A stretch of 64,000 nucleotides of DNA from Candidatus Thermodiscus eudorianus. Lineage in GTDB: Archaea; Thermoproteota; Thermoprotei_A; Sulfolobales; Acidilobaceae. A program made the translations under genes and the position numbers. The DNA lies in assembly GCA_015521085.1 (NCBI GenBank), contig WAOW01000008.1:1-64000 (forward strand), written 5' to 3'. Numbering within the stretch: position 1 is the stretch's first letter; every line of letters starts with the position of its first letter. The notes under the pieces are model-generated. The model saw nothing but the letters and a program-made list of their open reading frames with translations. It had not been told where the DNA came from and made no database searches. This document shows positions 34,311-42,238 of the stretch, in pieces.

Positions 34311-35123
34311 ATGGTTACGACTCTAAAGCCAAGGCGTCCACTGCCTGGGGTCGGGGAGCTTGTGGTAGGCACGGTCGAAGAGGTATACGATTTCGGAGCC
34401 TATCTATCCCTGGACGAGTATGGAGGTATGAGAGCGTTCCTTCCGTGGAGCGAGGTCGCGACTAGGGCCGTGAGAAAGATAGACAGGGTAGTCCAGCCCG
34501 GGAGAAAGGTTGTAGTTAAAGTTATACGCGTCTATAAGGCCAGAGGCCAGGTCGACGTCAGCCTAAAGAGGGTGATGGAGGGCGAGCGCAGAAGGAAGAT
34601 GATAGAATACAAGAGGAAGCTGAAAGCAGTATCGATAATAGAACTCGTAGCCAAGGATCTCGGCAAGAGCCTCGATGACGCCTATAGAGAAGTAATCTGG
34701 AAGCTGGAAGACGCCTACGGCGACGTCATGACCGGACTCGAAAGAGCCGTGATATACGGCGAGGAGGTGCTGGCAGAGGCAGGGATACCAGAGGAGTGGA
34801 TCGCCCCCCTCCTAGAGGCCGCCAGGACCCACATAAGGATCAAGCAGGTCAAGATATCCGGGGTATTCACCCTGAGATCGCTAGCTCCAGACGGAGTTGA
34901 GAGGATAAAGAAGGTGCTCCTCAAAGCCAGGGATTCTGCTAGGGTCGAGGGGGAAGAGGTTAAAGTCAGGATCTACACTATCGGAGCCCCCCGCTACAGG
35001 ATGGACCTACAAAGCCATGACTATAAGGTGCTAGAGAAGGCGCTCCAGGCCAGTCTAAAGAAGGCCGAGAAGGAAGCTTCAAAGCTCAACGTCGAATTCG
35101 CCTTTGAAAGGCTAAAAGAATAG
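34311..35123 (+). CDS. eif2a: Translation initiation factor aIF2 subunit alpha
   Basis: Alpha subunit of the factor that carries Met-tRNAi to the small subunit (270 aa from ATG 34311). The N-terminal S1 domain has GELVVGTVEEVYDFGAYLSLDEYGGMRAF, then a helical domain and the C-terminal alpha/beta domain that binds aIF2-gamma. A GTG at 34299 would add four residues. Nop10 follows 25 bp downstream. Confidence 0.95.
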   Translation: MVTTLKPRRPLPGVGELVVGTVEEVYDFGAYLSLDEYGGMRAFLPWSEVATRAVRKIDRVVQPGRKVVVKVIRVYKARGQVDVSLKRVMEGERRRKMIEYKRKLKAVSIIELVAKDLGKSLDDAYREVIWKLEDAYGDVMTGLERAVIYGEEVLAEAGIPEEWIAPLLEAARTHIRIKQVKISGVFTLRSLAPDGVERIKKVLLKARDSARVEGEEVKVRIYTIGAPRYRMDLQSHDYKVLEKALQASLKKAEKEASKLNVEFAFERLKE

Positions 35124-35148
35124 CCCAGGGGACCCCGGTGGACCCGAG

Positions 35149-35325
35149 TTGAAGTGGCTGCTCAGACGTTGCACCCTCTGCGGCAGATACACCTTGAGGA
35201 GAGACAAGTGCCCGGTGTGCGGTGGACCCGTTAGAGTCCCCCACCCGCCCAGGTTCTCGCCCGACGACAGGTTCATCAAGTACAGGTATCTTATGAAGAA
35301 GCAGGCGGGGATGATTCCGGAGTAG
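35149..35325 (+). CDS. nop10: H/ACA RNP protein Nop10
   Basis: A 58-aa protein of the RNA-guided pseudouridylation complex (with Cbf5, Gar1, L7Ae). It begins LKWLLRRCTLCGRYTL, has zinc ligands in CTLC and CPVC (Cys8, 11, 20, 23), then PHPPRFSPDDRFIKYRYLMKK, which is diagnostic. The TTG at 35149 is the only reasonable start. It closes the eL42-eS27-aIF2-alpha operon, the usual archaeal location. Confidence 0.93.
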   Translation: MKWLLRRCTLCGRYTLRRDKCPVCGGPVRVPHPPRFSPDDRFIKYRYLMKKQAGMIPE

Positions 35326-35342
35326 CCAGAGCCTCTAAGCTC

Positions 35343-36002
35343 CTAGGGACACTCTCGCTTTAACCCCATTCTATAGGCTATGCAGTTTGTAAGGACATGC
35401 ATGCCGTACACGATGAAGAAGAACCATACCAGCGGCTCCAAAGACAACTCCACCCCCACGAGATACACGGCTATAGATGCGAAGACGTAGAAGTCGGCCT
35501 GGTCCATTAGAGGGGCCGGCGCTCCGCGTTCGAGGCCCAGCCTCCTCTTCACAAAGCTACCAACTATATCCCCTACGAGGGCAGCTATACTCGAATAAAC
35601 GCCAGAACTAAACAAGACCATGGCAATGCTAGCGGAGTATTCTAGGTAGCAGAGGACTGATAGGATAGCCGCTACGATGATCCCGGCTAGGGCGCCGACA
35701 AGCAGGCCCTCCCACGTCTTCCCATCACCCAACAAGCGCTTGCCCCGCCACACAAGTCCGCCATCAATGGGGTGTAGCCCCGCTTTACTGTCCGAGACGA
35801 ACGCCTTTACCCTGGGAGCCAACACAGCGGATCCATTAGCAGTCATCGCCGGGAGAAACACCATCAGATAGAAGATGAAAGAGCGGGGGCCATAGCTAGA
35901 CACGAAGTAGTACATGGCTGTGGCTATGAGGAGGACCGAGGTGACCTCTAGGTAGACCAAGAGGGTCGGCGCAAGCTCCTCCAGCCTCTTCCTCACAGCC
36001 AT
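35343..36002 (-). CDS. carS: CDP-archaeol synthase CarS
   Basis: Membrane CTP:archaeal-lipid cytidylyltransferase that activates unsaturated archaetidic acid for polar lipid synthesis. The 219-aa protein has about five hydrophobic segments. Motifs typical of the family are HPIDGG (77-82), RLLGDGKTWEG (89-99) and GSFVKRRLGLERGAPAPLMDQADF (148-171). The ATG end overlaps the upstream RecA-like gene by 10 bp. Confidence 0.93.
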   Translation of the reverse strand: MAVRKRLEELAPTLLVYLEVTSVLLIATAMYYFVSSYGPRSFIFYLMVFLPAMTANGSAVLAPRVKAFVSDSKAGLHPIDGGLVWRGKRLLGDGKTWEGLLVGALAGIIVAAILSVLCYLEYSASIAMVLFSSGVYSSIAALVGDIVGSFVKRRLGLERGAPAPLMDQADFYVFASIAVYLVGVELSLEPLVWFFFIVYGMHVLTNCIAYRMGLKRECP

Positions 36003-36538
36003 TCCAGGCTAGTCCCCCTTATCCGGAACCCCAACAACCGCTTCACCGGCTTCAGTAACTCCACCAGGAATATACCGTCTCCCCTCCTAGTTACACCCAC
36101 TGTACCAGCCCAGGGCATAATGTAGGGGGCTCCACTGGGCCCTCCCTCCCCTCCTGAAACTTGAGCTGTAGCGAACCCGCCAGCCTCGCGTAGGAGCGCT
36201 GAGATGTATGCCAGTATCCTCCCTCCACTAGGTCCTGGAGCCTCCCTATAATGCCAGTTTACACTATCCACCACGATGTAGCGCTTCATGGATGCATGGT
36301 AGGTGATTTGACGTGCCAGCTCATCCAGGCTAAGGACTCGTATAAACTCTCCGCCGACGGCCGACAAGAAGGTGGCCGTACCAGGTTCGGTGGCTATAAA
36401 CACCGGGTTTAGACCCTGGCTAGCCGCGTAATTGTAGATCTCGTAGGCCATATGGGTCTTGCCAGTAGCGGACTCGCCATACACTAGGAAGAGCTTCTTC
36501 CTCCCTACGCTACGGGATATTAGTGGAGGAGGATTCAA
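35993..36538 (-). CDS. RecA/RadB-like ATPase
   Basis: A 181-aa single-domain ATPase of the RecA/KaiC class. Walker A GESATGKTH is at 21-29 and a Walker-B-like RYIVVDSVNWH near 85-95. It is shorter than RadA and lacks the N-terminal HhH domain, like RadB or crenarchaeal RadA paralogues. A role in recombination or its regulation is possible. It overlaps carS by 10 bp and follows an uncharacterised HTH-type gene by 20 bp. Confidence 0.75.
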   Translation of the reverse strand: MNPPPLISRSVGRKKLFLVYGESATGKTHMAYEIYNYAASQGLNPVFIATEPGTATFLSAVGGEFIRVLSLDELARQITYHASMKRYIVVDSVNWHYREAPGPSGGRILAYISALLREAGGFATAQVSGGEGGPSGAPYIMPWAGTVGVTRRGDGIFLVELLKPVKRLLGFRIRGTSLEWL

Positions 36539-36558
36539 CTCTCCCCTCTCGGGTTAGG

Positions 36559-37074
36559 CTAGAAGAACCTCCTCCGCCTAGCCCCGAGCCCCCTCATCCT
36601 CTTCCTGATCTCAAGATCCAGCTCGCTGTCGAGTATCGATGCCTTGTTCCTCAGCTTCTCGAAGTTTGACTGTATCGCTTCCACGAGGCCCGCGGGCGGC
36701 TGTACCTTCTCAAGGGCGTCTTTGCCTGAGCTCGTCGTCCTAAGCTTTCTGTATAGTCCCGGCTCGGTCTCGATGAACCCCACGTAAAGGAGTGCTACAA
36801 GGTCTGATTTGAGCTGGGGGCTATAGGGAGTGTCGCCTACCTTCCTGAAGTCATAGCCCAGTCCTATGTCGAGTTCCTCCTGGATGAGGTATACTATGTG
36901 TTGTAGGGTCTTCTCGTGCGTCGGCCCGAGCTTGTCTATGATGTATAGTAGGCCCATCTGCCTCGGGTTCTTCATAACAGCCTCCGGCGTCACCACCTGG
37001 ACGCTGATTATCTTGAGCTCCTTCTGTCCCTTACTCTCCTGCTGTCCCCCAGTCTTCTCCTTCTTCTTGGCCAC
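36559..37074 (-). CDS. Crenarchaeal winged-helix-like protein, unknown
   Basis: A 171-aa protein. A charged Lys/Gln/Gly-rich N-terminal tail is followed by a winged-helix-like stretch (MGLLYIIDKLGPTHEKTLQHIVYLIQEEL, then YSPQLKSDLVALLYVGFIETEPGLYRKL) and a basic C-terminal end (RKRMRGLGARRRRFF). DNA or RNA binding is likely by charge. The GTG at 37074 has GGGGAGG 8 nt upstream and is preferred to 37092. It is divergent from the Lon-like protease and shares its promoter region. Confidence 0.7.
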   Translation of the reverse strand: MAKKKEKTGGQQESKGQKELKIISVQVVTPEAVMKNPRQMGLLYIIDKLGPTHEKTLQHIVYLIQEELDIGLGYDFRKVGDTPYSPQLKSDLVALLYVGFIETEPGLYRKLRTTSSGKDALEKVQPPAGLVEAIQSNFEKLRNKASILDSELDLEIRKRMRGLGARRRRFF

Positions 37075-37108
37075 AGCTCCTCCCCGAGTCACCCGTTAGA
37101 CTGGAACT

Positions 37109-37118
37109 CTATAAGACT
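37109..37118. promoter_or_regulatory. Shared TATA element of divergent genes
   Basis: TCTATAAGAC on the plus strand (CTTATAG on minus) lies 25 nt before the ATG of the Lon-like protease at 37139, the exact spacing for a leaderless mRNA. On the minus strand it lies about 40 nt before the GTG at 37074, which has its own ribosome-binding sequence. It may serve both genes. Confidence 0.5.
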
Positions 37119-37138
37119 ATTAAGCATAGGCTCGACTT

Positions 37139-39046
37139 ATGACTTCACGGCAGGCTACATGGGGATATACTGTGGCAAAAAAGCTTACAGTGATAACACT
37201 GCTCATAGTCCTCCTCCTGCCAGCCCTGAGCGCGTTGGCCTCAAACACTGGAAACCTAGGGGGTCCTGCCGGCAGGACGGTTCTCAAGGCTAAGTTCGAC
37301 CTAGTAGCGGTCATCGAGAATAAGAAGAAGAGCGTCCTGATACCAGCAGAACTATCCATAAGCTACCCCGGTAATGGAACGATCTACGTTGGGGCAGGGG
37401 GAGGGATCGGGAGAGTTACCCTGGAAAGCACCTATCAGGCCGTCAAGCTAGCTGCTCTACTGGCTGGCGTCGACTGGCGTTTCTATGACTTCAACATTAC
37501 GTTCCAGACTAACAGCGGGATAGACGGGCCTAGTGGAAGCATGATGATTTCACTAGTAACCTATACCCTGCTCTCAGGGGCCCCGTCCCTAGCAGGTTAC
37601 AAGGGCGTCGTGGTAACGGGGGCTATATCGCCGGACGGCCTAGCCTCCAGCGTGGGAGCCATCGAGTACAAGTGCAGCGCGGCCTCTGAGAGTGGCATGC
37701 AATTCTACTATCCCCTCATAAACTATACGGAGACCCTGGAGCAGGAGTGCACAGGCGAGACGTATACTAGCCTGGTAAACCTTGTCTCCCTGATATATAA
37801 CGTCACTGAGCCGCCCATAGCTAACACACCGTTCATGCTCCCGGGAAGCTTCAATCGGACCATGAGGCACGCGGCCAATGCAATGATAAACAAGTCGCTG
37901 GAGTTGGCTATGAACGCCAGCAGGCTTGGAGTAACCTATAATACCCTGAAAAGGGTCTACGACTACATCAACAAGAGCATGAACGTCCTGGAGTCACACC
38001 CCTACGCCGCGGCAAGCCTCGCCTTCACAGCGCTAAACAAGGCCTACAACATATACTACATGGCTATTACTCAGAACAACACCTACGAGGAAGCCAAGAA
38101 GAAGCTAGACGCTGTCGCCGAAAGCGTGGACAAAGAGCTATCGATGCTTGAGGCCCGCCTCGACTCCATGCCGAGGAACGGATCCCTATACTACGCGGAG
38201 TTCATCTCAACAGCATACACCAGGCTAGCCGCTGCGAAGAGCAGTATACTGGCATACCACAACTACTCGGACACGCCCGACTTGTTCTTTACAAACGCCA
38301 TCCCAGAGCTAGCCCATGCCTCAGCCAGGATAACAAGCATCGAAGAATGGATTCGAAGTGCTAACGCAACGCGCTCCGTGACGCCATGGATCAGCGAAGA
38401 GGACCTGGAGAGGCTGGCCTGGATACTGCGCGATTACGCGACAACCAGCGGGAGATACGCTTCTGCCCTGGCGGAGTATGCTGTCAAGTATTATGGCAGG
38501 AGTAGGAGTATACTAGTATACATAGACATATTGTCCAGGCTAGAGGAGACCGGGGCCAGGTACCTGGACGAGGGTAATTACATGGCTGCCATAGGCTTCT
38601 TCAGAGAGCTGCTATCCCAGAGCCTAAACGTAATGTTCCAGTCCTCCATACAGGCCTACAGGGGACCCTCATGGGTACTAGAGGAATACTACAGGGAGTT
38701 GACTAGGATCTACTCGATAGTGACTGGAAGACTCTTAATGAGGGGCTTGACCCCAGGCTTGGCCCCCGCGTATCTAGACTACTCGCGGGTGATGCTATCC
38801 TACAACTATACTGACCCAGCCATACAGCTGCTCGACGAGGCGGTCGTGAGCGCCCTCTCCTGGGATATGCTCTCGCTAGCCATGGCATCCTCGAATAGAA
38901 CCTCTAGCGCAGTTGGAGTTGGAGGGACGTCGTCCTTGTCAGTCATCGAGTCGATAATCATCATAACAGTGGTGGGCCTCGGAGCCTACATGCTGGGCTA
39001 CTTGTCGAGCATAAGGAGCGTTGCGAGAATACTACAGGAGGCTTGA
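37139..39046 (+). CDS. Membrane-anchored extracellular Lon-like protease
   Basis: A 635-aa predicted secreted protein. A signal peptide (about 13-35, KKLTVITLLIVLLLPALSALA) is followed by an S16-like domain (45-200): DGPSGSMM with the likely nucleophile Ser132, and VGAIEYKCSAA with Lys178 as base, the Ser/Lys dyad pattern of Lon. A long helical region of about 370 residues with many N-x-S/T sites (sites of N-glycosylation) leads to a C-terminal membrane helix (about 607-625). No AAA domain is present. Expected to act outside the cell or at the membrane on unfolded or envelope proteins; this is inference. The leaderless ATG at 37139 fits the TATA element. Confidence 0.82.
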   Translation: MTSRQATWGYTVAKKLTVITLLIVLLLPALSALASNTGNLGGPAGRTVLKAKFDLVAVIENKKKSVLIPAELSISYPGNGTIYVGAGGGIGRVTLESTYQAVKLAALLAGVDWRFYDFNITFQTNSGIDGPSGSMMISLVTYTLLSGAPSLAGYKGVVVTGAISPDGLASSVGAIEYKCSAASESGMQFYYPLINYTETLEQECTGETYTSLVNLVSLIYNVTEPPIANTPFMLPGSFNRTMRHAANAMINKSLELAMNASRLGVTYNTLKRVYDYINKSMNVLESHPYAAASLAFTALNKAYNIYYMAITQNNTYEEAKKKLDAVAESVDKELSMLEARLDSMPRNGSLYYAEFISTAYTRLAAAKSSILAYHNYSDTPDLFFTNAIPELAHASARITSIEEWIRSANATRSVTPWISEEDLERLAWILRDYATTSGRYASALAEYAVKYYGRSRSILVYIDILSRLEETGARYLDEGNYMAAIGFFRELLSQSLNVMFQSSIQAYRGPSWVLEEYYRELTRIYSIVTGRLLMRGLTPGLAPAYLDYSRVMLSYNYTDPAIQLLDEAVVSALSWDMLSLAMASSNRTSSAVGVGGTSSLSVIESIIIITVVGLGAYMLGYLSSIRSVARILQEA

Positions 39047-39051
39047 GGCTG

Positions 39052-39678
39052 CTAGAAGAAGTCTTCGAGCGTCCGCCTAGAACGACCAGGCTCGCCGGCT
39101 TCTCGGAGCAGGGATGCTTTCCTTAGATCCTCCCTGATATAATCCCTGAGCCTCGGATTATAGAGTGCAGCGGCGGGATGATAGGTTGCCAGGATCTTCA
39201 CTTTAACCCCGGCTATAACCGCGTCCTTGACTCTCCCGTGTTCCTTGGATATACCCTTCCATTGCAGGCGGGCCAGATCGTGGAGGGTTTTAGCCGAGAT
39301 CCTACCCAGTGCGACTATTATCCTTGGCTTGATTAACTGTATTTGCCTAATCAAGTATGGCAGGCATGCCCGGATTTCCTCGGGCCTGGGGTCCCTGTTG
39401 CCAGGTGGACGGCATTTTATGACGTTGGTTATGTACACGGACCTCCTAGGCATTCCAACCTCGTTGAGAAGCTCGTCTAGCAGCTTACCCGCCATGCCCA
39501 CGAAGGGGCGGCCCAGCTCGTCCTCCTTTCTCCCCGGCGCCTCCCCTATGAGCATGACCTCGGCTTCTAGGGGTCCCTCGCCTGGCACGGGGTTTCTCCT
39601 TGTGGTGTGTAGCGGGCATTTTGTGCACTCGCTTATTCTTTTCACGAGTTCATTGTACATTTCTTTTACATCCTCCAT
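39052..39678 (-). CDS. udg: Family 4 uracil-DNA glycosylase
   Basis: Removes uracil from DNA, which arises often by heat deamination. From ATG 39678 it has 208 aa. Fe-S cluster cysteines (18, 21, 89, 105 in this numbering) surround the motif GEAPGRKED (about 45-53). TYHPAA near the C-terminus is the second active-site motif. A GTG nine bases upstream is possible. Its start lies inside the end of the DPM1-GtrA gene (about 30 bp overlap), so the two are coupled. Confidence 0.93.
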   Translation of the reverse strand: MEDVKEMYNELVKRISECTKCPLHTTRRNPVPGEGPLEAEVMLIGEAPGRKEDELGRPFVGMAGKLLDELLNEVGMPRRSVYITNVIKCRPPGNRDPRPEEIRACLPYLIRQIQLIKPRIIVALGRISAKTLHDLARLQWKGISKEHGRVKDAVIAGVKVKILATYHPAAALYNPRLRDYIREDLRKASLLREAGEPGRSRRTLEDFF

Positions 39679-40768
39679 GTATACCACACTCCCATACGGT
39701 CTCGACGGAGAGCATATAGTTTACGGCGAACCCCAGAAGTATACCTAGAAACTGTCCCAGTAGCGGGTTGGCGTTTAAGAGGGTGACGAGTAGCCTCATC
39801 ACAAGATACGTAGTCACTACAGAGGCCAGCGAGGCTCTATGATAGAGGATTAACCTCTTAACCATGCCTCTGCCCCGGCAATCCCTCCGGAAATAGTGCC
39901 GGAATGTGATCAGCTCGTGGAGCACGAAGTTGGATATAATGCTAGCCTCGATCCCCCCTATACTAGCAATATCCACATGGCCCGTGAGGGCGAGTATGAC
40001 CCACATAACAGCTAGGTTAACGAGGATGCCGCTGGCTCCTACTATGAGGAACTTGGGCATGGGAGAGATCTCCCAGGACTGCGATATAAAATCGGTGACT
40101 ACAAAGAAGCCAAGCTTGCTCTCGCCGCCATGCCTCCTCTGAAACACGTAGGGTACATCGACGACCTTCAAGCACGGATGCCTAGCCAGTATCTCCAGGA
40201 GGATCTTAAACCCCTTAGGCTTCAAGTCTCCTAGCCGCAGAGCGTCTCTCCTAACCGCGAAGAAGCCCGAGAGGGGGTCCGTGGTCCTCTTAGCCTCTCG
40301 GACGAGAATCTTCACGCCGATAGTCGCGATCCTGCTCATGAGGAGGCGCAGCCTGCTCCAGCCGGCCACGCCGCCTCCCCTACCATATCTTGAGGCCACT
40401 GCTACATCTGCTCCCCTCATAACGGCTTCCACAAGCCTCGGCACGGTCTCGGGGGGGTGCTGTAAATCGGCGTCCATCACTACTAGGATCTCTCCACTGG
40501 CGTTCTTGAAGCCTTCGACAACGGCGGAGGAGAGCCCCTTCTCGTTGACTCTAAGTATGCATTTTATCCTAGGGTCTTCCCTAGACTTCCTCCTAACTAT
40601 GTCGCACGTGCCGTCTGAGGAATTGTCGTCGACGGCTATTATCTCGTAGTCCTCGAAGCCCTCGGCCCGGAGGACGCTGGTGAGACGGTCGAGTAGTAAT
40701 TCGATGTTGTCGGCCTCGTTGTAAGTTGGTATTATTACGGAGACCCTGGGCTTGTTCAACTCCACCAC
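39650..40768 (-). CDS. Dolichol-phosphate mannosyltransferase with GtrA domain
   Basis: A 372-aa fusion. Residues 1-225 are a GT-A glycosyltransferase: PRVSVIIPTYNEADNIE, VDDNSSDGT, MDADLQHPPE and a QRRHGGESKLG loop, as in DPM1. Residues about 230-360 form a GtrA-like domain with four membrane helices. It would move mannose or glucose from a nucleotide sugar to dolichol phosphate for N-glycosylation or lipid work. The same fusion is known in other archaea. It is the upstream partner of udg. Confidence 0.92.
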   Translation of the reverse strand: MVELNKPRVSVIIPTYNEADNIELLLDRLTSVLRAEGFEDYEIIAVDDNSSDGTCDIVRRKSREDPRIKCILRVNEKGLSSAVVEGFKNASGEILVVMDADLQHPPETVPRLVEAVMRGADVAVASRYGRGGGVAGWSRLRLLMSRIATIGVKILVREAKRTTDPLSGFFAVRRDALRLGDLKPKGFKILLEILARHPCLKVVDVPYVFQRRHGGESKLGFFVVTDFISQSWEISPMPKFLIVGASGILVNLAVMWVILALTGHVDIASIGGIEASIISNFVLHELITFRHYFRRDCRGRGMVKRLILYHRASLASVVTTYLVMRLLVTLLNANPLLGQFLGILLGFAVNYMLSVETVWECGIHGGCKRNVQ

Positions 40769-40779
40769 TCGCTAACCGG

Positions 40780-40986
40780 TTATACCCCGTACAGCCTCTC
40801 CCTAACCTCCTCTGGTAGTTCCTCCTCTTCTACCACCGCATAGGTGAAGGGGGCATCGCGCACCTTAGGCCCCACTACGAGGTACCTCTCTGGGTCGTCC
40901 TCTGCCCTATTCTTGAAAACCCTAACCTTGACAAACCACCCATCGCTTCTCTTCACGTAGACGTACTTGCCGTGCTTTCCGCCCAT
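40780..40986 (-). CDS. Small conserved protein (DUF5622-like)
   Basis: A 68-aa basic beta-rich protein: MGGKHGKYVYVKRSDGWFVKV, then RYLVVGPKV and TYAVVEEEELPEEVRERL. It resembles an uncharacterised crenarchaeal family that I recall as DUF5622; the match is from memory and not certain. The ATG at 40986 lies about 38 nt after a TATA-like element that sits inside a perfect inverted repeat (41016-41035). Confidence 0.7.
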   Translation of the reverse strand: MGGKHGKYVYVKRSDGWFVKVRVFKNRAEDDPERYLVVGPKVRDAPFTYAVVEEEELPEEVRERLYGV

Positions 40987-41015
40987 ACCTATCCCCAGAG
41001 ACCCCCGGTAAAGAG

Positions 41016-41035
41016 ACTAGTCTTAAAAGACTAGT
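41016..41035. promoter_or_regulatory. Inverted repeat around a TATA element
   Basis: ACTAGTC (41016-41022) and GACTAGT (41029-41035) flank TTAAAA. On the minus strand the centre reads CTTTTAAG and is placed like the TATA box of the small DUF5622-like gene. A protein bound to the two arms would block TBP, so this looks like an operator. Confidence 0.5.
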
Positions 41036-41065
41036 GCCGGGGAAACACCCCGGACAGTCCAGGTA

Positions 41066-41078
41066 ATCTTATAACCCC
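41066..41078 (+). promoter_or_regulatory. Promoter of tRNA-Glu
   Basis: AATCTTATAACCC, centred about 39 nt before the 5' end of mature tRNA-Glu, is the only AT-rich element ahead of it. The start site would be some 13 nt before the tRNA. Confidence 0.6.
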
Positions 41079-41110
41079 TTCACGAGTCAACTACATCCAT
41101 GAAACGGGAA

Positions 41111-41188
41111 GCCGCCGTAGTATAGCCCGGCCCAGTATGCGGGCCTTTCGAGCCCGTGACCCGGGTTCAAATCCCGGCGGCGGCACCA
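41111..41188 (+). tRNA. tRNA-Glu (TTC)
   Basis: Continuous cloverleaf: acceptor GCCGCCG/CGGCGGC, D arm with TAGTATAGCCC, anticodon stem CGGGC/GCCCG, loop CTTTCGA (anticodon TTC), T arm CCGGG TTCAAAT CCCGG, discriminator A and encoded CCA. There is no intron. It is nearly the same as the joined tRNA-Asp exons, which shows the two arose from a common gene. The 185 bp after it (41189-41373) hold nothing I recognise. Confidence 0.96.
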
Positions 41189-41373
41189 ACGCCGCGCGGG
41201 ACTCCCGTCGCATCCGCAACCACACTCCTAGCCAGTCAAGCCAGGTAGCCGGGGGAACTCAGGGCTATCCGGGAGAACGATTCTCCTGCATGTGGGGCAT
41301 GTTTGGATCCTGTACCAGAGAAGGGGAATAAGGCGGACAAGTGGGCTGGCCACGCCCAGGGAGTTATGGCTGG

Positions 41374-41526
41374 CTACTTCTTTTTCTTCGGCCTCAAGTT
41401 CTTACTCTTGCAGCGTCTGCACTTCGTCGCTCCAGGCGGGTTTAGCGCCCCGCATTTCCTGCAGACCATTTTGTTGAGTATTCGCTTCTCCACTATCGCT
41501 ACCAGCTCCGGATCGGTTATCGGCAT
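41374..41526 (-). CDS. rpl40e: Ribosomal protein eL40 (L40e)
   Basis: A 50-aa zinc protein of the large subunit. It starts [15 protein letters not shown] and has Cys22/Cys25 (CRKCG) and Cys36/Cys39 (CRRC), then a lysine-rich end. The ATG is at 41526-41524 and the stop at 41376-41374. A minus-strand TATA-like GATTAAATAGG lies near 41563-41573. Confidence 0.95.
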   Translation of the reverse strand: MPITDPELVAIVEKRILNKMVCRKCGALNPPGATKCRRCKSKNLRPKKKK

Positions 41527-41641
41527 TGATCCTATCCCCCGTGGGATCGGCTTGTTCCGGTCTGGCCTATTTAATCATATCCGTGCTCCACATGCTTACT
41601 TAAGCGCTAAAAAGCTACAGGCTTCGTAAAACGGGTGTGTC

Positions 41642-42238
41642 GTGGTGCCGGTTGAGATTCCTCTGGATAGGATTTGTGTGAAGAGCGGGATACTATGCCC
41701 TAGATGTCAGTCCCTTGTTGATAAGGGCGTGTATAATGACCTCGACGTCAAGGTTATGAGGGCGCTACTAGGCATTGAACGCAAGTTCCGATCCCACAGG
41801 ATCAAGTACGTGAAGTCGTATCAGATAGACGATATACTATATGTCCTAGTAGAATCGAGTCCAGGGATACCCTCCAGCCTAGGCGCTGACCTTAGAAAGG
41901 CTCTTGGATCCGACGAGATCAAGCGGGTAATAGTAATAGAGTACAATGCCGATAAGAGAAAGCTCATAGAGACGCTGATAAGCCCCTATAGAGTGCTTGG
42001 AGTACAGGAAGCGTACCTACCCGATGGAAGCAATATGGTCGTGATAGAACTCCCGATCGAGGCCAAGAAGCTTATAGAGTCCATGAAGGGCAAGTATATC
42101 GTTAAGCTGGCGGAGAGACTCCTCGGGAAGCAAATCTATATAGAATACGGGGAAAACGCCGGGTCGACTTCTCTCAAGCCAGAGTGGCTGGGCCTGAAGA
42201 AGCCCAATGTAAGGGACCTTCTCGACAAGCTGGGCTAG
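41642..42238 (+). CDS. NusA-like KH-domain protein
   Basis: A 198-aa protein with an N-terminal zinc-knuckle-like [11 protein letters not shown] (Cys12, 19, 22) and two KH-like alpha/beta segments, the first ending near 100 and the second with [24 protein letters not shown] (about 115-138). It matches, as I recall it, a crenarchaeal NusA-like family thought to act in transcription elongation or termination. The GTG at 41642 is used. Its end overlaps the end of the convergent fen1 gene by 4 bp. Confidence 0.6.
   Translation: MVPVEIPLDRICVKSGILCPRCQSLVDKGVYNDLDVKVMRALLGIERKFRSHRIKYVKSYQIDDILYVLVESSPGIPSSLGADLRKALGSDEIKRVIVIEYNADKRKLIETLISPYRVLGVQEAYLPDGSNMVVIELPIEAKKLIESMKGKYIVKLAERLLGKQIYIEYGENAGSTSLKPEWLGLKKPNVRDLLDKLG

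Noticed and set aside
41189-41373. Possible small gene or RNA after tRNA-Glu
   Set aside because: Plus-strand frames there have no ribosome site or family pattern, and no stable RNA fold or box motifs were evident.
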